This document shows positions 1 to 8,781 of a stretch of DNA of 64,000 nucleotides, one piece after another (position 1 is the first letter of the stretch; every line of letters begins with the position of its first letter). Origin of the DNA: Candidatus Eremiobacterota bacterium (GTDB lineage: Bacteria; Vulcanimicrobiota; Vulcanimicrobiia; Vulcanimicrobiales; Vulcanimicrobiaceae); NCBI GenBank assembly GCA_019240525.1, contig JAFAYE010000001.1, forward strand, positions 345,300 to 409,299. The letters are read 5' to 3'. The translations under genes and the position numbers were made by a program. Under the pieces are notes generated by a model. It did not search any database and was not told where the DNA came from. It worked only from the letters and a program-made list of their open reading frames with translations.

Positions 1-1
1 G

Positions 2-553
2 ATCAACACCGACGCGGAAGGCCGCCTCATTCTTGCCGATGCGCTCTGTTACGCAAATAAGCTCGGCGCGACGAGAATCGTCGACGCAGCGACGCTTACC
101 GGCGCTTGCGTGATCGCGCTCGGACACGCTGCATCCGCGGCGATAACCAATAACGATGCTTTCGGCGCAGAGTTCCTCGCCGCCGCAAAAGCGACCGGCG
201 AGCGCTATTGGAATATGCCGTACTTCGAAGAGTATAGCAATGCGATGAAGAGCGACATTGCCGATTTGAAGAACACCGGCGGTCGCCCCGCGGGCACGCT
301 CACGGCCGCGGCGTTCTTGCGCGAGTTCGTCGGCGAAACACCCTGGATTCACCTCGACATCGCCGGCACCGCCTATCTCGACACCGAGTTTCCCTGGCAA
401 GCGAAAGGGCCGACCGGTACACCGGTACGCGCATTCGTGGCCCTCGCCGAGGCCCTCGCCGGCTCATCCGTGGCGAACGGAGAGAGTCGCGATGAAAAGA
501 GCGGCAGCGATGGAGGATCTGCGAACGGGCGAGGGGCTGAGTTGACGGTGTGA
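2..553 (+). CDS. pepA: Leucyl aminopeptidase (M17), C-terminal part
   Basis: This is the C-terminal 183 residues of a cytosolic leucyl aminopeptidase; the start lies left of the window. The reading frame opens directly into the M17 signature NTDAEGRL, which supplies metal ligands of the two-zinc site, followed by DAATLTGA. Further on are KNTGGRPAGTLTAAAFL and HLDIAGTAY, which are standard conserved blocks of the catalytic domain. The last 25 or so residues are low-complexity (SGSDGGSANG) and unlike the family. The stop codon overlaps the GTG start of panB in a GTGA arrangement, so the two genes are probably translationally coupled. The family assignment is secure. Confidence 0.93.
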   Translation: MNTDAEGRLILADALCYANKLGATRIVDAATLTGACVIALGHAASAAITNNDAFGAEFLAAAKATGERYWNMPYFEEYSNAMKSDIADLKNTGGRPAGTLTAAAFLREFVGETPWIHLDIAGTAYLDTEFPWQAKGPTGTPVRAFVALAEALAGSSVANGESRDEKSGSDGGSANGRGAELTV

Positions 554-1374
554 AGTCACGCAACGGCAGCGAGAGCGCTCGGCCGTACGAACCCGAAAAA
601 AACCCGGCCATTCGCCGCCTGACGGCGGGTGCGATCAAACGGCGAAAGGGAAAGAGCCTCTTTCCGATTGCCACGGCGTACGACGCGCCCTTTGCGCAGT
701 TCGTCGAAGCCGCGGGGATCGACGTCATTCTCGTCGGCGATAGCGTCGGCAACGTCGTGCTTGGATTCGACGAAACGACCCCGGTGACGGTGGAGAGCAT
801 CATCTATCACACGCAAGCCGTCGTGCGAGGCAGCGAACGCGCGCACGTAATGGCCGACATGCCGTTTGGATCGTATCAGGTCGGCAACGAGGAGGCGCTG
901 CGCAATGCGATTCGTCTCGTCAAAGAGGGCGGCGCATGTTCGGTCAAGTTGGAGGGCGGCCGCGATCAAGCCGAGCGGATCCGCGCGATCACGGGCGCCG
1001 GGATTCCGGTTGTCGGCCACATCGGCGTTACGCCGCAAACCGCCGGGCTGGGCCCGGGCTTCAAAATGCGAACGCATCGCGATCGTTTGCTCGACGACGC
1101 CCGGTCGGTCGAAGCGGCCGGCGCCTATGCGATCGTGCTCGAGGTGGTCGACTACGAGATCTCGCGCGAAATAACGGAAATGCTGACCATACCGAGCATC
1201 GGGATCGGCTCGGGCCCGCACTGCGATGCCCAAGTTCTCGTGCTTCACGACATCTTGGGCATGTATCCACACTCGCCGAGCTTCGCGAAGCGCTACGCTG
1301 AAATCGGAAATCTCGCGACCCAAGCGCTGCAGACCTACGCGCAGGAGGTTCGCGACCGAGTCTTTCCGGGCTAG
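550..1374 (+). CDS. panB: 3-methyl-2-oxobutanoate hydroxymethyltransferase
   Basis: PanB transfers a hydroxymethyl group from 5,10-methylene-tetrahydrofolate to 2-oxoisovalerate, giving ketopantoate, the first committed step of pantothenate and CoA synthesis. The 274-residue length is normal for the family. Recognisable blocks are the YDAPFAQF region, the metal-binding ILVGDSVG, MADMPFGSYQ, SVKLEGG and GHIGVTPQ. The chosen start is the GTG that overlaps the pepA stop by one reading frame (GTGA); the first 25 residues are poorly conserved and the core begins near residue 25. No other pantothenate gene is adjacent, so the neighbourhood adds nothing to the assignment, which rests on the motifs. 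Confidence 0.95.
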   Translation: MKSRNGSESARPYEPEKNPAIRRLTAGAIKRRKGKSLFPIATAYDAPFAQFVEAAGIDVILVGDSVGNVVLGFDETTPVTVESIIYHTQAVVRGSERAHVMADMPFGSYQVGNEEALRNAIRLVKEGGACSVKLEGGRDQAERIRAITGAGIPVVGHIGVTPQTAGLGPGFKMRTHRDRLLDDARSVEAAGAYAIVLEVVDYEISREITEMLTIPSIGIGSGPHCDAQVLVLHDILGMYPHSPSFAKRYAEIGNLATQALQTYAQEVRDRVFPG

Positions 1375-1381
1375 CCGAATT

Positions 1382-1403
1382 GAGTGCCTACCAGGTGGCA
1401 CTC
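1382..1403. terminator. Hairpin between convergent genes, possible weak terminator
   Basis: A perfect 7-bp inverted repeat (GAGTGCC at 1382-1388, GGCACTC at 1397-1403) with an 8-base loop lies just after the panB stop, between panB and the convergent XRE gene. Neither strand shows a clear T-run after the stem, so factor-independent termination is uncertain. Confidence 0.3.
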
Positions 1404-1457
1404 CGCGCTTCTATGCTGGGCCAATGTTCGAGTCCGAGAACTCCTTCGATCCGCTGG

Positions 1458-1988
1458 TTATCGCGATGCGCGCTTTCGAGCGCGTGCTTCTTGCGTGCGA
1501 CGCCATGTCTCCAGCGACTCCAATCTCCGTCGCATCGCCTGCATCTCGTCGATTAGTGCCAGTCCCCCCGCTGCCAAATCTTCGGCCTGCGCAGGCAGAC
1601 GTGATTCCGCTGCGACCTCAGCATCGCCGCTAGCCGGCTCGCGAACGCGCGCTCCCGCGCGCTCTAACGCGCTGGTCACAAACGCGTGAGCGCGAGCACG
1701 CGCGGCATCGTTCGCCTTTCGTCCGAGGGGACGTATCTCGATCAGCATCGTCGTTTTGTTTGCATCGACGAAGAGCCGGGATTCATCGCGTTCCAGACCG
1801 TAGAGCGCTTCGGCAGTGGTACCGAGTGCGCGCGCGAGACGAACGATCACGCTGATGGACGGATTGAGCCGCTGATCGGCTTCGATCTTGTACAATGTTG
1901 GATGATTGACTTCCGCGCGACGCGCAAGTTCGTTTTGCGACCAACCCAACGACCGTCGCCTGGCGGCGATTCTCTTTCCCAAGGTCAC
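1458..1988 (-). CDS. XRE-family transcriptional regulator
   Basis: A 176-residue DNA-binding protein with an HTH_3/Cro-C1 domain at about residues 4-60: the block SQNELARRAEVNHPTLYKIE is the helix-turn-helix, followed by LARALGTTAEALYGL. The rest (about 70-176) is a charged helical region rich in Arg, Ala and Glu, perhaps for oligomerisation, with no recognised ligand domain. The start is a GTG at 1988. It is the last minus-strand gene after purF, 62 bases downstream, so it may be co-transcribed with the purine operon or be expressed alone. A role in purine control is possible only by position; the sequence does not show its target. Confidence 0.8.
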   Translation of the reverse strand: MTLGKRIAARRRSLGWSQNELARRAEVNHPTLYKIEADQRLNPSISVIVRLARALGTTAEALYGLERDESRLFVDANKTTMLIEIRPLGRKANDAARARAHAFVTSALERAGARVREPASGDAEVAAESRLPAQAEDLAAGGLALIDEMQAMRRRLESLETWRRTQEARARKRASR

Positions 1989-2050
1989 TCATCGGGACTG
2001 TAGCGGCCAAGGCGCAAGGCCCTTGAACCGCACGGTATTGCCGAACGGTC

Positions 2051-3442
2051 CTAGGCGAGCGTCGTCTGCGTTCGAGCTTGTCGCGAGTTGGAAGAGCGAG
2101 CGGCGGGGACGTTGGGATATTCGCCGATGAGGCATCCCAAACACATCTCTTCGCGCTTGCGGCCGACCGCTTCGATCAATCCTTCGAGGCTCAGGTAGCC
2201 GAGCGAATCCGCCCCGGTCTTTTGACGAATCTCTTCGACCGAATAGTTAGCAGCGATAAGCTCGTCGTACGTCGCCATGTCGACGCCCAGATAACACGGA
2301 TGCTTGATCGGTGGCGACGTGATGCGCAAATGCACTTCGCGCGCCCCGGCTTCGCGCACAAGTGCAACGATTCGCGGGGTCGTCGTTCCCCTGACGATCG
2401 AATCGTCGACAACGATTACCCGTTGATCGCGCAGATTCTCAACAACCGGGTTGAACTTGAGATGGACGCCGCGCGAGCGCATCCGCTGATCGGGGCTGAT
2501 GAACGTGCGGCCGATGTAGCGGTTCTTGATCAGCCCTTCGATATAAGGCAGGCCGCTCTCGGTCGCATATCCAATCCCGCCGGCGACCGCCGAGTCGGGA
2601 ACCGCCATCACGACGTCGCCCTCGCACGGATGTTCTTTGGCGAGCTGGCGCCCCATCGCGTACCGCGCCATGTAGACCGAACGCTCGTTAAACTTTGAGT
2701 CCGGGCGGGCGAAATAGATGTATTCGAACATGCAGAGCGCCGGTGTCGCTCGCTCGGACGTCGTTTGATACGACTCCAGGCCGTCCGCACTGATGCGCAC
2801 GATTTCCCCTCGCTCGATCTCGCGCAGGTATTGCGCTCCGATTGTCCCGAGCGCGCACGATTCCGAAGCCACGACGTAGCCGTTTTCGCCGAGGCGGCCG
2901 AGGCAAAGCGGCCGAACGCCCCACGGATCGCGAAAAGCGTAGAGTTCGCTGTGCGTGCAGAGCACGATTGAGTACGCGCCGCGCGCCGATGCCAAAACAG
3001 ACTCGATGCGTTCGAGCATCGTGCCCTTCGACTCGACGATGAGCTTTGCCATTACCTCGGAGTCGGAGCTCGCTTGGAGCACGGTCGTCGGTGCGAGCGA
3101 CTCGCGCAGCTCGTCGGTATTGGTTAGATTTCCGTTATGGGCGAAGGCGAAATCACCGAGATCGGAGCGCTCGAGCAATGGCTGCGCGTTGACGACGATC
3201 GAGGAGCCGGTGGTCGAATAGCGGGTGTGTCCGATGGCGACGTGACCGCTGAGGCCGGCCAAAATATCTTCATCGAAGATCGCGCCGAGCAGTCCCATCT
3301 CTTTATGCGAACGGATCGTGCCGCCGTCGGCCGCGGCGATGCCGGCCGACTCCTGTCCGCGGTGCTGCAGCGCGTAGAGCGCGAAGAAGGCTAGACGAGC
3401 GGCGTCACGCCCTGGTGCGAAGACCCCCGTTATCCCGCACAT
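2051..3442 (-). CDS. purF: Amidophosphoribosyltransferase (PRPP amidotransferase)
   Basis: PurF makes phosphoribosylamine from PRPP and glutamine, the first step of de novo purine synthesis. The N-terminal Ntn-hydrolase glutaminase has Cys2 directly after Met1 (MCGITGV), so only Met removal is needed to expose the nucleophile. The phosphoribosyltransferase domain carries the PRPP loop VIVVDDSIVRGTT. Cysteines in CMFEYIYFARPDS, HPCYLGVDM and MCLGCLIGEYP sit where the Bacillus-type enzyme binds a 4Fe-4S cluster, so this is probably the Fe-S, oxygen-sensitive subtype. At 463 residues it is of normal length. It is the distal gene of the minus-strand purine operon. Confidence 0.97.
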   Translation of the reverse strand: MCGITGVFAPGRDAARLAFFALYALQHRGQESAGIAAADGGTIRSHKEMGLLGAIFDEDILAGLSGHVAIGHTRYSTTGSSIVVNAQPLLERSDLGDFAFAHNGNLTNTDELRESLAPTTVLQASSDSEVMAKLIVESKGTMLERIESVLASARGAYSIVLCTHSELYAFRDPWGVRPLCLGRLGENGYVVASESCALGTIGAQYLREIERGEIVRISADGLESYQTTSERATPALCMFEYIYFARPDSKFNERSVYMARYAMGRQLAKEHPCEGDVVMAVPDSAVAGGIGYATESGLPYIEGLIKNRYIGRTFISPDQRMRSRGVHLKFNPVVENLRDQRVIVVDDSIVRGTTTPRIVALVREAGAREVHLRITSPPIKHPCYLGVDMATYDELIAANYSVEEIRQKTGADSLGYLSLEGLIEAVGRKREEMCLGCLIGEYPNVPAARSSNSRQARTQTTLA

Positions 3443-3487
3443 CTGAAGCTCATTATAGCAGACGGACGGCGGAGAGCGGCTAAATCC

Positions 3488-4171
3488 CTAACTGGACGAC
3501 CGCCTGCCCCCGAAGATTTGCAATAATGCCAGAAAGATGTTGATGGCGTCGAGGTAGATGCTGGTTGCCATCAGGACCGGAGTCAAGCCGTCGCCGCCCG
3601 CGCGCAACCGAGCAAAATCGATGAGCACCAGGCCAGAAAAGATGATGAGCGTTAGCCACGCATACGTCTCGGGATGCAGAAAACGAACGAAGACCGAGAC
3701 GATGCCGACCACGATCAAACCGAGCAACGCGATCGTGAAGATGCCCTGAAAACGGCGCAAGTCCAAGCCGGTTGCGTAAACAACGGCACCCAACGCAAAC
3801 ATGCCCAAACCGGTGGTTAGCGCCGCATTAACGACGACGTCTGGCCCGAATGCACGCAAATATTGCCCGATGACCGGCGCGATTCCAACGCCTTCGCAGA
3901 ACGCGAACGTGTAAAAGAGCAACAGCGAGAGCGCCTCGTTACGGCGCGCCGCGTAGATCGAAAAGAGCAGCACGAGGCCGACGAGCATGGCGATGAGGCC
4001 GATGCCCGAGGTCACGAATCCTTGCGAGAGCCACGCCGCGAGCGCGGTGACGCAGAGCCCGAGCGCCGTAATTGCCAGCACCTGCGCCAGGAGGGACTGC
4101 GTGGGAATGGCTGGGACGACCGGCTGACCGTGCGACCCGTAGCGCCCCTGAGGCGGAAATCGATAAGCCAT
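3488..4171 (-). CDS. Bax inhibitor-1/YccA family membrane protein
   Basis: A 227-residue integral membrane protein with about seven hydrophobic segments (for example around residues 30-50, 55-75, 85-105, 110-135, 145-165, 170-190 and 205-222). The proline- and glutamine-rich N-terminus, the run of closely spaced helices and the conserved region DFARLRAGGDG followed by ATSIYLDAINIFLALLQIFGG are typical of the BI-1/YbhL/YccA family, some members of which are pH-sensitive calcium leak channels. It lies between purF and an MFS gene in the purine operon; a direct link to purine metabolism is not evident. Confidence 0.85.
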   Translation of the reverse strand: MAYRFPPQGRYGSHGQPVVPAIPTQSLLAQVLAITALGLCVTALAAWLSQGFVTSGIGLIAMLVGLVLLFSIYAARRNEALSLLLFYTFAFCEGVGIAPVIGQYLRAFGPDVVVNAALTTGLGMFALGAVVYATGLDLRRFQGIFTIALLGLIVVGIVSVFVRFLHPETYAWLTLIIFSGLVLIDFARLRAGGDGLTPVLMATSIYLDAINIFLALLQIFGGRRSSS

Positions 4172-4206
4172 GACGTTCTCTTATTAACCTCCTGACGGCC
4201 GAGAGG

Positions 4207-5361
4207 TTACACTTTGCCCTGGCGACGCGGAACTCGTCCCATAGCGAAGGCTGCCAAGACGGCACCCGCCGGCAGTATGCCCAGCAGCCGCGCATTGTAG
4301 CCGACGATCGCCGAGCCCGCCGCGGGACCGAGAATCATCGCTAAACTGTTGATCGAATCGCTGACGCCCATGATCGCTCCCCGCTCGCTCGGCTTGGCTC
4401 GGAGCGAAAGCAGGGCGGTCAAGGTCGGTTGGACCATGGACGAGCCGACGGCCCACGTGGCGAGCACCACAAAAAAGACCGGCAGCTGCGTGACCAATCC
4501 GAGCATCCCGTACGCCGCGAAGCTCAACAGCAATCCGATCTGCGCGACGGCGCGATCGCCAATGCGCGCCGCCAGCGGCGAGACGACGACGATCAGCGCG
4601 ACGCCCCCAATGCCGCCCGCCACAGAGAGAAGCCAGCCAACTTGCGTCACGGCCGAATGAAGCACGTGATGAAGGTAGAGCGAGAAATTTGCCAAGAACA
4701 CGACGATGGCGAAAATCGCGAAAAACTGACGGATGAGGACTTGCCGGACGCCGGGCACGTTGGCCGCTTTGAGCGACGCCCCAATGCTGGTTGTGCTGCG
4801 CTGCGCGCGTTTCAGTTTTCCCGGAAGGAACGCAGCGGCAAAACCGATGGTTACAACCTCGAGCCCGGCGGCGACAAAAAACGGAAACGCCAAGCCGTGT
4901 TTCATGAGGAAGCCGGCCGATACGGGACCGACGATGAACGCCATGCCGAAGACGGCGCCGTAGAGCGAATAACCTAGATCGCGCTGATCTTCATTGGTGA
5001 CGTCGGCGATGTACGACTGCACCGCGCCTAAGCTGCCGCCGCCGCAGCCGGAGAGGATGCGGGCGACGAAGATCCAGACGAGCGAATGGGAAAGCGCCTG
5101 CGCGAGATAGCCGATCAACGTGAGCACTTGAGCGGTGATGATGATCGGCTTACGCCCGAGCCGATCGCTGAATTTTCCCCAGACGGGCGCGGCCACCATC
5201 GAACAGAGGGCTGGAACGCTCAACAGTGCGCCGACCATCACGTCAGAAGCGTGATACTCGCGAATTACACCGGGCAGCAGCGGAATCATCATGGTGTAGC
5301 CGAGCGTATCGACCAATGTCGTGCCGTAGATTGGAAGCAAAGCTTTGGGGAGCCGCCACAT
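4207..5361 (-). CDS. MFS transporter
   Basis: A 384-residue major facilitator protein with about 12 predicted membrane segments. The motif A loop between helices 2 and 3 is clear (GKFSDRLGRKP), and ARILSGCGGGS plus GSLGAVQSYIADVT resembles the TetA/multidrug-efflux branch (DHA1). The start is the ATG at 5361. It sits between purD and the BI-1 gene on the same strand, with 32-35 base gaps, so it is likely part of the purine transcript. Purine or nucleoside efflux is conceivable from the position, but drug-efflux relatives are equally likely and the substrate cannot be read from the sequence. Confidence 0.88.
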   Translation of the reverse strand: MWRLPKALLPIYGTTLVDTLGYTMMIPLLPGVIREYHASDVMVGALLSVPALCSMVAAPVWGKFSDRLGRKPIIITAQVLTLIGYLAQALSHSLVWIFVARILSGCGGGSLGAVQSYIADVTNEDQRDLGYSLYGAVFGMAFIVGPVSAGFLMKHGLAFPFFVAAGLEVVTIGFAAAFLPGKLKRAQRSTTSIGASLKAANVPGVRQVLIRQFFAIFAIVVFLANFSLYLHHVLHSAVTQVGWLLSVAGGIGGVALIVVVSPLAARIGDRAVAQIGLLLSFAAYGMLGLVTQLPVFFVVLATWAVGSSMVQPTLTALLSLRAKPSERGAIMGVSDSINSLAMILGPAAGSAIVGYNARLLGILPAGAVLAAFAMGRVPRRQGKV

Positions 5362-5393
5362 AAGGACGCGATACCTAGTTCGGGCGAGTGCCG

Positions 5394-6662
5394 TTAGACG
5401 ATCTTGGCGATGTCGGTTCGGTAGGAGAGCGCATCGGTGCCGAGCCTTCCCGCAAGCTGCTTGACCGCGCCGTACGCGCGCGTTCGCGCTTGCGGCAGAT
5501 CGTCTCCAAGCGCCGTCACCGTCAGCACACGACCTCCACCCGATCGCACGGTGCCGTTATCCCGTTGCGAGGCCCCCCAAAAGGCGTGGCAGTCGTCGTC
5601 GAGGCCAATGTTGCCGCTCAACTCTTGCAGCGGCGTATTGCTGCGCGGGTAGTCACTGGTCGCTAAGACGACCGCGACGCAATGCCGCGCCGACGTCGTC
5701 ATGAGCGAGAGATCCATCGCGCCGCGCGCAACCGATTCCAGCAGCAACGCGAAATCGCCGTTTACACGGGGCAGCAATGCTTGCGCTTCGGGGTCACCGA
5801 ATCGCGCGTTGAATTCGATGACGCATGGTCCGTCTGCCGTCCACATGAGGCCGCAGTACAGGACGCCGACGTACTCCTCGCCTTCAGCTTGTAATCCTCG
5901 CAAAAGGGGCGCGAGAACGCTTTCGCGCACTCGGTCGTCGAGATCGCCGGGAAATCCGACCGGCGGCGAATATGCGCCCATCCCGCCGGTGTTCGGGCCA
6001 GTGTCGCCGTCGCCGGCCCGTTTGTAATCGCATGCGGCGGCGATCGGCACGATCGCGCGACCGTCGCAGAGCGCAAAGACACTCACTTCCCGACCCTCAA
6101 GCCGCTCCTCAAGGACCACATCGGATCCGCCGCCGGGAATCCGGGCAGCGCCGTACCATTCGTGCAAGACGCCGCGCGCCGCATCGCCATCGGGCGCGAT
6201 AACGACGCCTTTTCCCGCTGCGAGGCCGTCGGCTTTGATGACGACCGCGCCTTCCCAATCGTTGAGCGCGTTATTTGCCGCCTCGAGTGAATGCGCGATC
6301 ACGGCGCGCGCCGTCGGAATTCCGTGGCGCTCCATAAATCGCTTCGCGAAAATCTTACTCGACTCAAGGCGGCCGGCGGAACGGTTGGGGCCGAAGACGG
6401 CGATGCCGCCATCGCGCAACCGATCGCCGACGCCGGCTGCGATCGCCGTTTCGGGACCGAGCACGGCGAGGTCGATGCGTTCCTCCAGACAGCGCTGCGT
6501 GAGTCCTTTACCGTCGGTCGCGGCGAGATCCCAGTTCTCGCCACGCGACGCCGTGCCCGCGTTTCCCGGAGCGGCGAAGACCGCTTCGCACGACGGTGAC
6601 AATGCGAGTCGCCACGAAAGCGCGTCTTCGCGCGCACCGCTACCGACGACGAGAACGCGCAT
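5394..6662 (-). CDS. purD: Phosphoribosylamine-glycine ligase (GAR synthetase)
   Basis: PurD ligates glycine to phosphoribosylamine using ATP, the second step of purine synthesis. The 422 residues cover the full family: N-terminal VLVVGSGAREDAL, the PGNAGT loop, GPETAI, the ATP-grasp region VVIKADGLAAGKGV, the block NTGGMGAYSPP and the metal-binding VIEFNARFGDPEAQ. The ATG start is 3 bases after the guaA stop, so the genes are tightly packed in the operon (guaA-purD). PurN/PurT and PurM, needed for the following steps, are not in this window. Confidence 0.97.
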   Translation of the reverse strand: MRVLVVGSGAREDALSWRLALSPSCEAVFAAPGNAGTASRGENWDLAATDGKGLTQRCLEERIDLAVLGPETAIAAGVGDRLRDGGIAVFGPNRSAGRLESSKIFAKRFMERHGIPTARAVIAHSLEAANNALNDWEGAVVIKADGLAAGKGVVIAPDGDAARGVLHEWYGAARIPGGGSDVVLEERLEGREVSVFALCDGRAIVPIAAACDYKRAGDGDTGPNTGGMGAYSPPVGFPGDLDDRVRESVLAPLLRGLQAEGEEYVGVLYCGLMWTADGPCVIEFNARFGDPEAQALLPRVNGDFALLLESVARGAMDLSLMTTSARHCVAVVLATSDYPRSNTPLQELSGNIGLDDDCHAFWGASQRDNGTVRSGGGRVLTVTALGDDLPQARTRAYGAVKQLAGRLGTDALSYRTDIAKIV

Positions 6663-6665
6663 CGC

Positions 6666-8207
6666 CTATTCCCATTCGACGGTGGCGGGCGGCTTAGTCG
6701 TGATGTCGTAGGCAATGCGATTCACGCCGCGCACTTCATTAACGATTCGCGCCGAGATTCGTTCGAGGAGCTCGTGCGGCAGACGGGCCCAGTCGGCGGT
6801 CATCCCGTCTTCGCTGGTAATCGCACGGATCGCCATCAGATTTGCGTAGGTTCTGCCGTCACCCATCACGCCGACGCTTTTGACCGGAGTCAATACGGCA
6901 AAATACTGCCACGGTCGCGGATCGAGATCGGCAGCATCGATTTCCTCGCGCACGATCGCGTCGGCGCCACGAAGAATTTCAAGCCGCTCGTCGGTCACGT
7001 CGCCGATGATGCGCACTGCCAAGCCGGGGCCCGGAAACGGCTGCCGACCCACGATATTCTCCGGCAGGCCCAACGCTCGCCCCAGCTCGCGCACTTCGTC
7101 TTTGAAGAGCGAGCGCAGCGGCTCGATCAGCAGCAGCCCCATCTTCTCGGGCAGGCCGCCGACATTGTGGTGCGACTTGATTTTCTCGCCGGCCTTGCTT
7201 TGGGGTGTCTTCGATTCGATCACGTCGGGATAGAGCGTGCCTTGTACGAGGTACTTCACGCCGGGGATCTTCGCAGCTTCCTGTTCGAAGACGTCGATGA
7301 ATTCGTGACCGATGATCACGCGCTTGCGCTCGGGGTCTTCGACGCCCCGCAGTTTTCGTAAGAACCGCTCGCGGCCATCGACCGCCACGACGTTGAGATG
7401 CAGCAGCTCTCGAAAAGCGGCGAGCACTTCGTCGGCCTCGTGGCGTCGAAGCAACCCATGATCGACGAAGATGCAGGTGAGCTGCTCGCCGACCGCGCGA
7501 GCGACCAAGGTTGCAGCCACCGCCGAATCGACGCCCCCCGAAAGTGCGCAGATAACTTTATCGCTTCCGACCTTGCTGCTAATCTCCGCAATCGAATGCT
7601 CGAGAAACGATTCCATCTTCCAATCGCGCCCAAGTCCCGCTATCTCACCGAGAAAATTGTCGAGGACCGTTCGTCCGTGCTCCGTCTGAATCACTTCCGG
7701 ATGGAATTGAACCCCGTAGATCTTCTTCTTCGCGTTGCCCATCGCGGCGATGTGGCAGCGCGTCGTCGACGCCAGCGCCCGATAGCCCCCAGGAAGCGCA
7801 ACGACCGAATCGCCATGCGACATCCAGACGCGCGACTCTTCCGGCACGCCGTCGAAGAGCGGCGTGTCGCGATCGCCGACTACCAAGGTGGCTGGACCGT
7901 ACTCGGCATGATCGAGTTTGACGAGTTTGGCGCCCACGTCGCGCGCGAGCAGCTGCATGCCGTAACAAATTCCCAGAATGGGTACGCCCGATTTTACAAC
8001 GGCGGCGTCCATGTCCGGAGCGCCCTCGACCAGCGTGCTCTCCGGGCCGCCTGAGAGAATCAGCGCCGCCGGCTCTCGCAGCGAGAGCGCGCTCCACGGC
8101 GCGTCGTGCGGCACGATCTCGCAATAGACGCCCAACTCGCGCACGCGCCTTGCGATCAACTGGCCATACTGCGCGCCGAAGTCGAGGACGAAGACCGTTT
8201 CGGGCAT
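6666..8207 (-). CDS. guaA: GMP synthase (glutamine-hydrolysing)
   Basis: GuaA converts XMP to GMP. The class I glutamine amidotransferase domain has the nucleophile in GICYGMQLL and the His-Glu pair in GVQFHPEV; the ATP-pyrophosphatase domain starts with the PP-loop ALSGGVDSAVAA; the C-terminal dimerisation domain ends in the usual ITTKPPATVEWE. Its 513 residues match the typical length. Placing guaA inside the IMP operon couples guanine nucleotide formation with IMP supply. It follows tpx by 6 bases. Confidence 0.98.
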   Translation of the reverse strand: MPETVFVLDFGAQYGQLIARRVRELGVYCEIVPHDAPWSALSLREPAALILSGGPESTLVEGAPDMDAAVVKSGVPILGICYGMQLLARDVGAKLVKLDHAEYGPATLVVGDRDTPLFDGVPEESRVWMSHGDSVVALPGGYRALASTTRCHIAAMGNAKKKIYGVQFHPEVIQTEHGRTVLDNFLGEIAGLGRDWKMESFLEHSIAEISSKVGSDKVICALSGGVDSAVAATLVARAVGEQLTCIFVDHGLLRRHEADEVLAAFRELLHLNVVAVDGRERFLRKLRGVEDPERKRVIIGHEFIDVFEQEAAKIPGVKYLVQGTLYPDVIESKTPQSKAGEKIKSHHNVGGLPEKMGLLLIEPLRSLFKDEVRELGRALGLPENIVGRQPFPGPGLAVRIIGDVTDERLEILRGADAIVREEIDAADLDPRPWQYFAVLTPVKSVGVMGDGRTYANLMAIRAITSEDGMTADWARLPHELLERISARIVNEVRGVNRIAYDITTKPPATVEWE

Positions 8208-8213
8208 CGCGCT

Positions 8214-8753
8214 CTACGCTGCGGCCGCGGCCGCCTTGAGTGCCTCGTCGTAGTTAGGCTCGCTCGCGACTTCCGGAACGATCTGGACGTACTTGATCGT
8301 TCGATCCTTGCCGATGACGACGACGGCGCGCGCGAGCAATCCAAGCTCTTCGATCAAGAGTCCGTAGTTGACTCCGAAACTGCGATCGCGATAATCGGAG
8401 AGCATCTGCAGCTTGACGTCTCCTTGCGCACCGCACCAGCGAGCCTGCGCAAACGGTAGGTCCATGCTAACGACGGCCGCCCGCACGCCCGCAGGCAACT
8501 CGCCGAGGCGAGCGTTGAATTTGTGCGATTCGGTCGAGCAGACGCTCGTGTCGAGAGAGGGAACGACGATCAGCATCGCGGCCCGCGTTCCTTCGTCTAA
8601 GAGAACGTCGAGATTGACCGACGAGAGATCGCCGGCGGTCAACGCGAACTGTGGGGCGGGATCGCCCGCGCGCAGTTGCGGTCCGAGCAAGGTCATTGAA
8701 TTCCCTTTGAAAGTAACGGCGTCGCGTCGGGATTGAACCGAATCCACGGTCAT
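8214..8753 (-). CDS. tpx: Thiol peroxidase (Tpx-type peroxiredoxin)
   Basis: An atypical 2-Cys peroxiredoxin that reduces hydroperoxides with thioredoxin. The peroxidatic cysteine lies in PSLDTSVCSTESHKFN and the resolving cysteine in LPFAQARWCGAQG, both in their Tpx positions; SFGVNYGLLIEELGLLARAVVVI is also diagnostic. The ATG at 8753 has a strong Shine-Dalgarno (AGGAGG, 5-6 bases upstream). The 179 residues include a few extra N-terminal residues compared with E. coli Tpx. Its position between purP and guaA is unusual and suggests that peroxide defence is co-expressed with purine synthesis. Confidence 0.95.
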   Translation of the reverse strand: MTVDSVQSRRDAVTFKGNSMTLLGPQLRAGDPAPQFALTAGDLSSVNLDVLLDEGTRAAMLIVVPSLDTSVCSTESHKFNARLGELPAGVRAAVVSMDLPFAQARWCGAQGDVKLQMLSDYRDRSFGVNYGLLIEELGLLARAVVVIGKDRTIKYVQIVPEVASEPNYDEALKAAAAAA

Positions 8754-8781
8754 GGAATACCTCCTGGTTAAGCGGTGATGG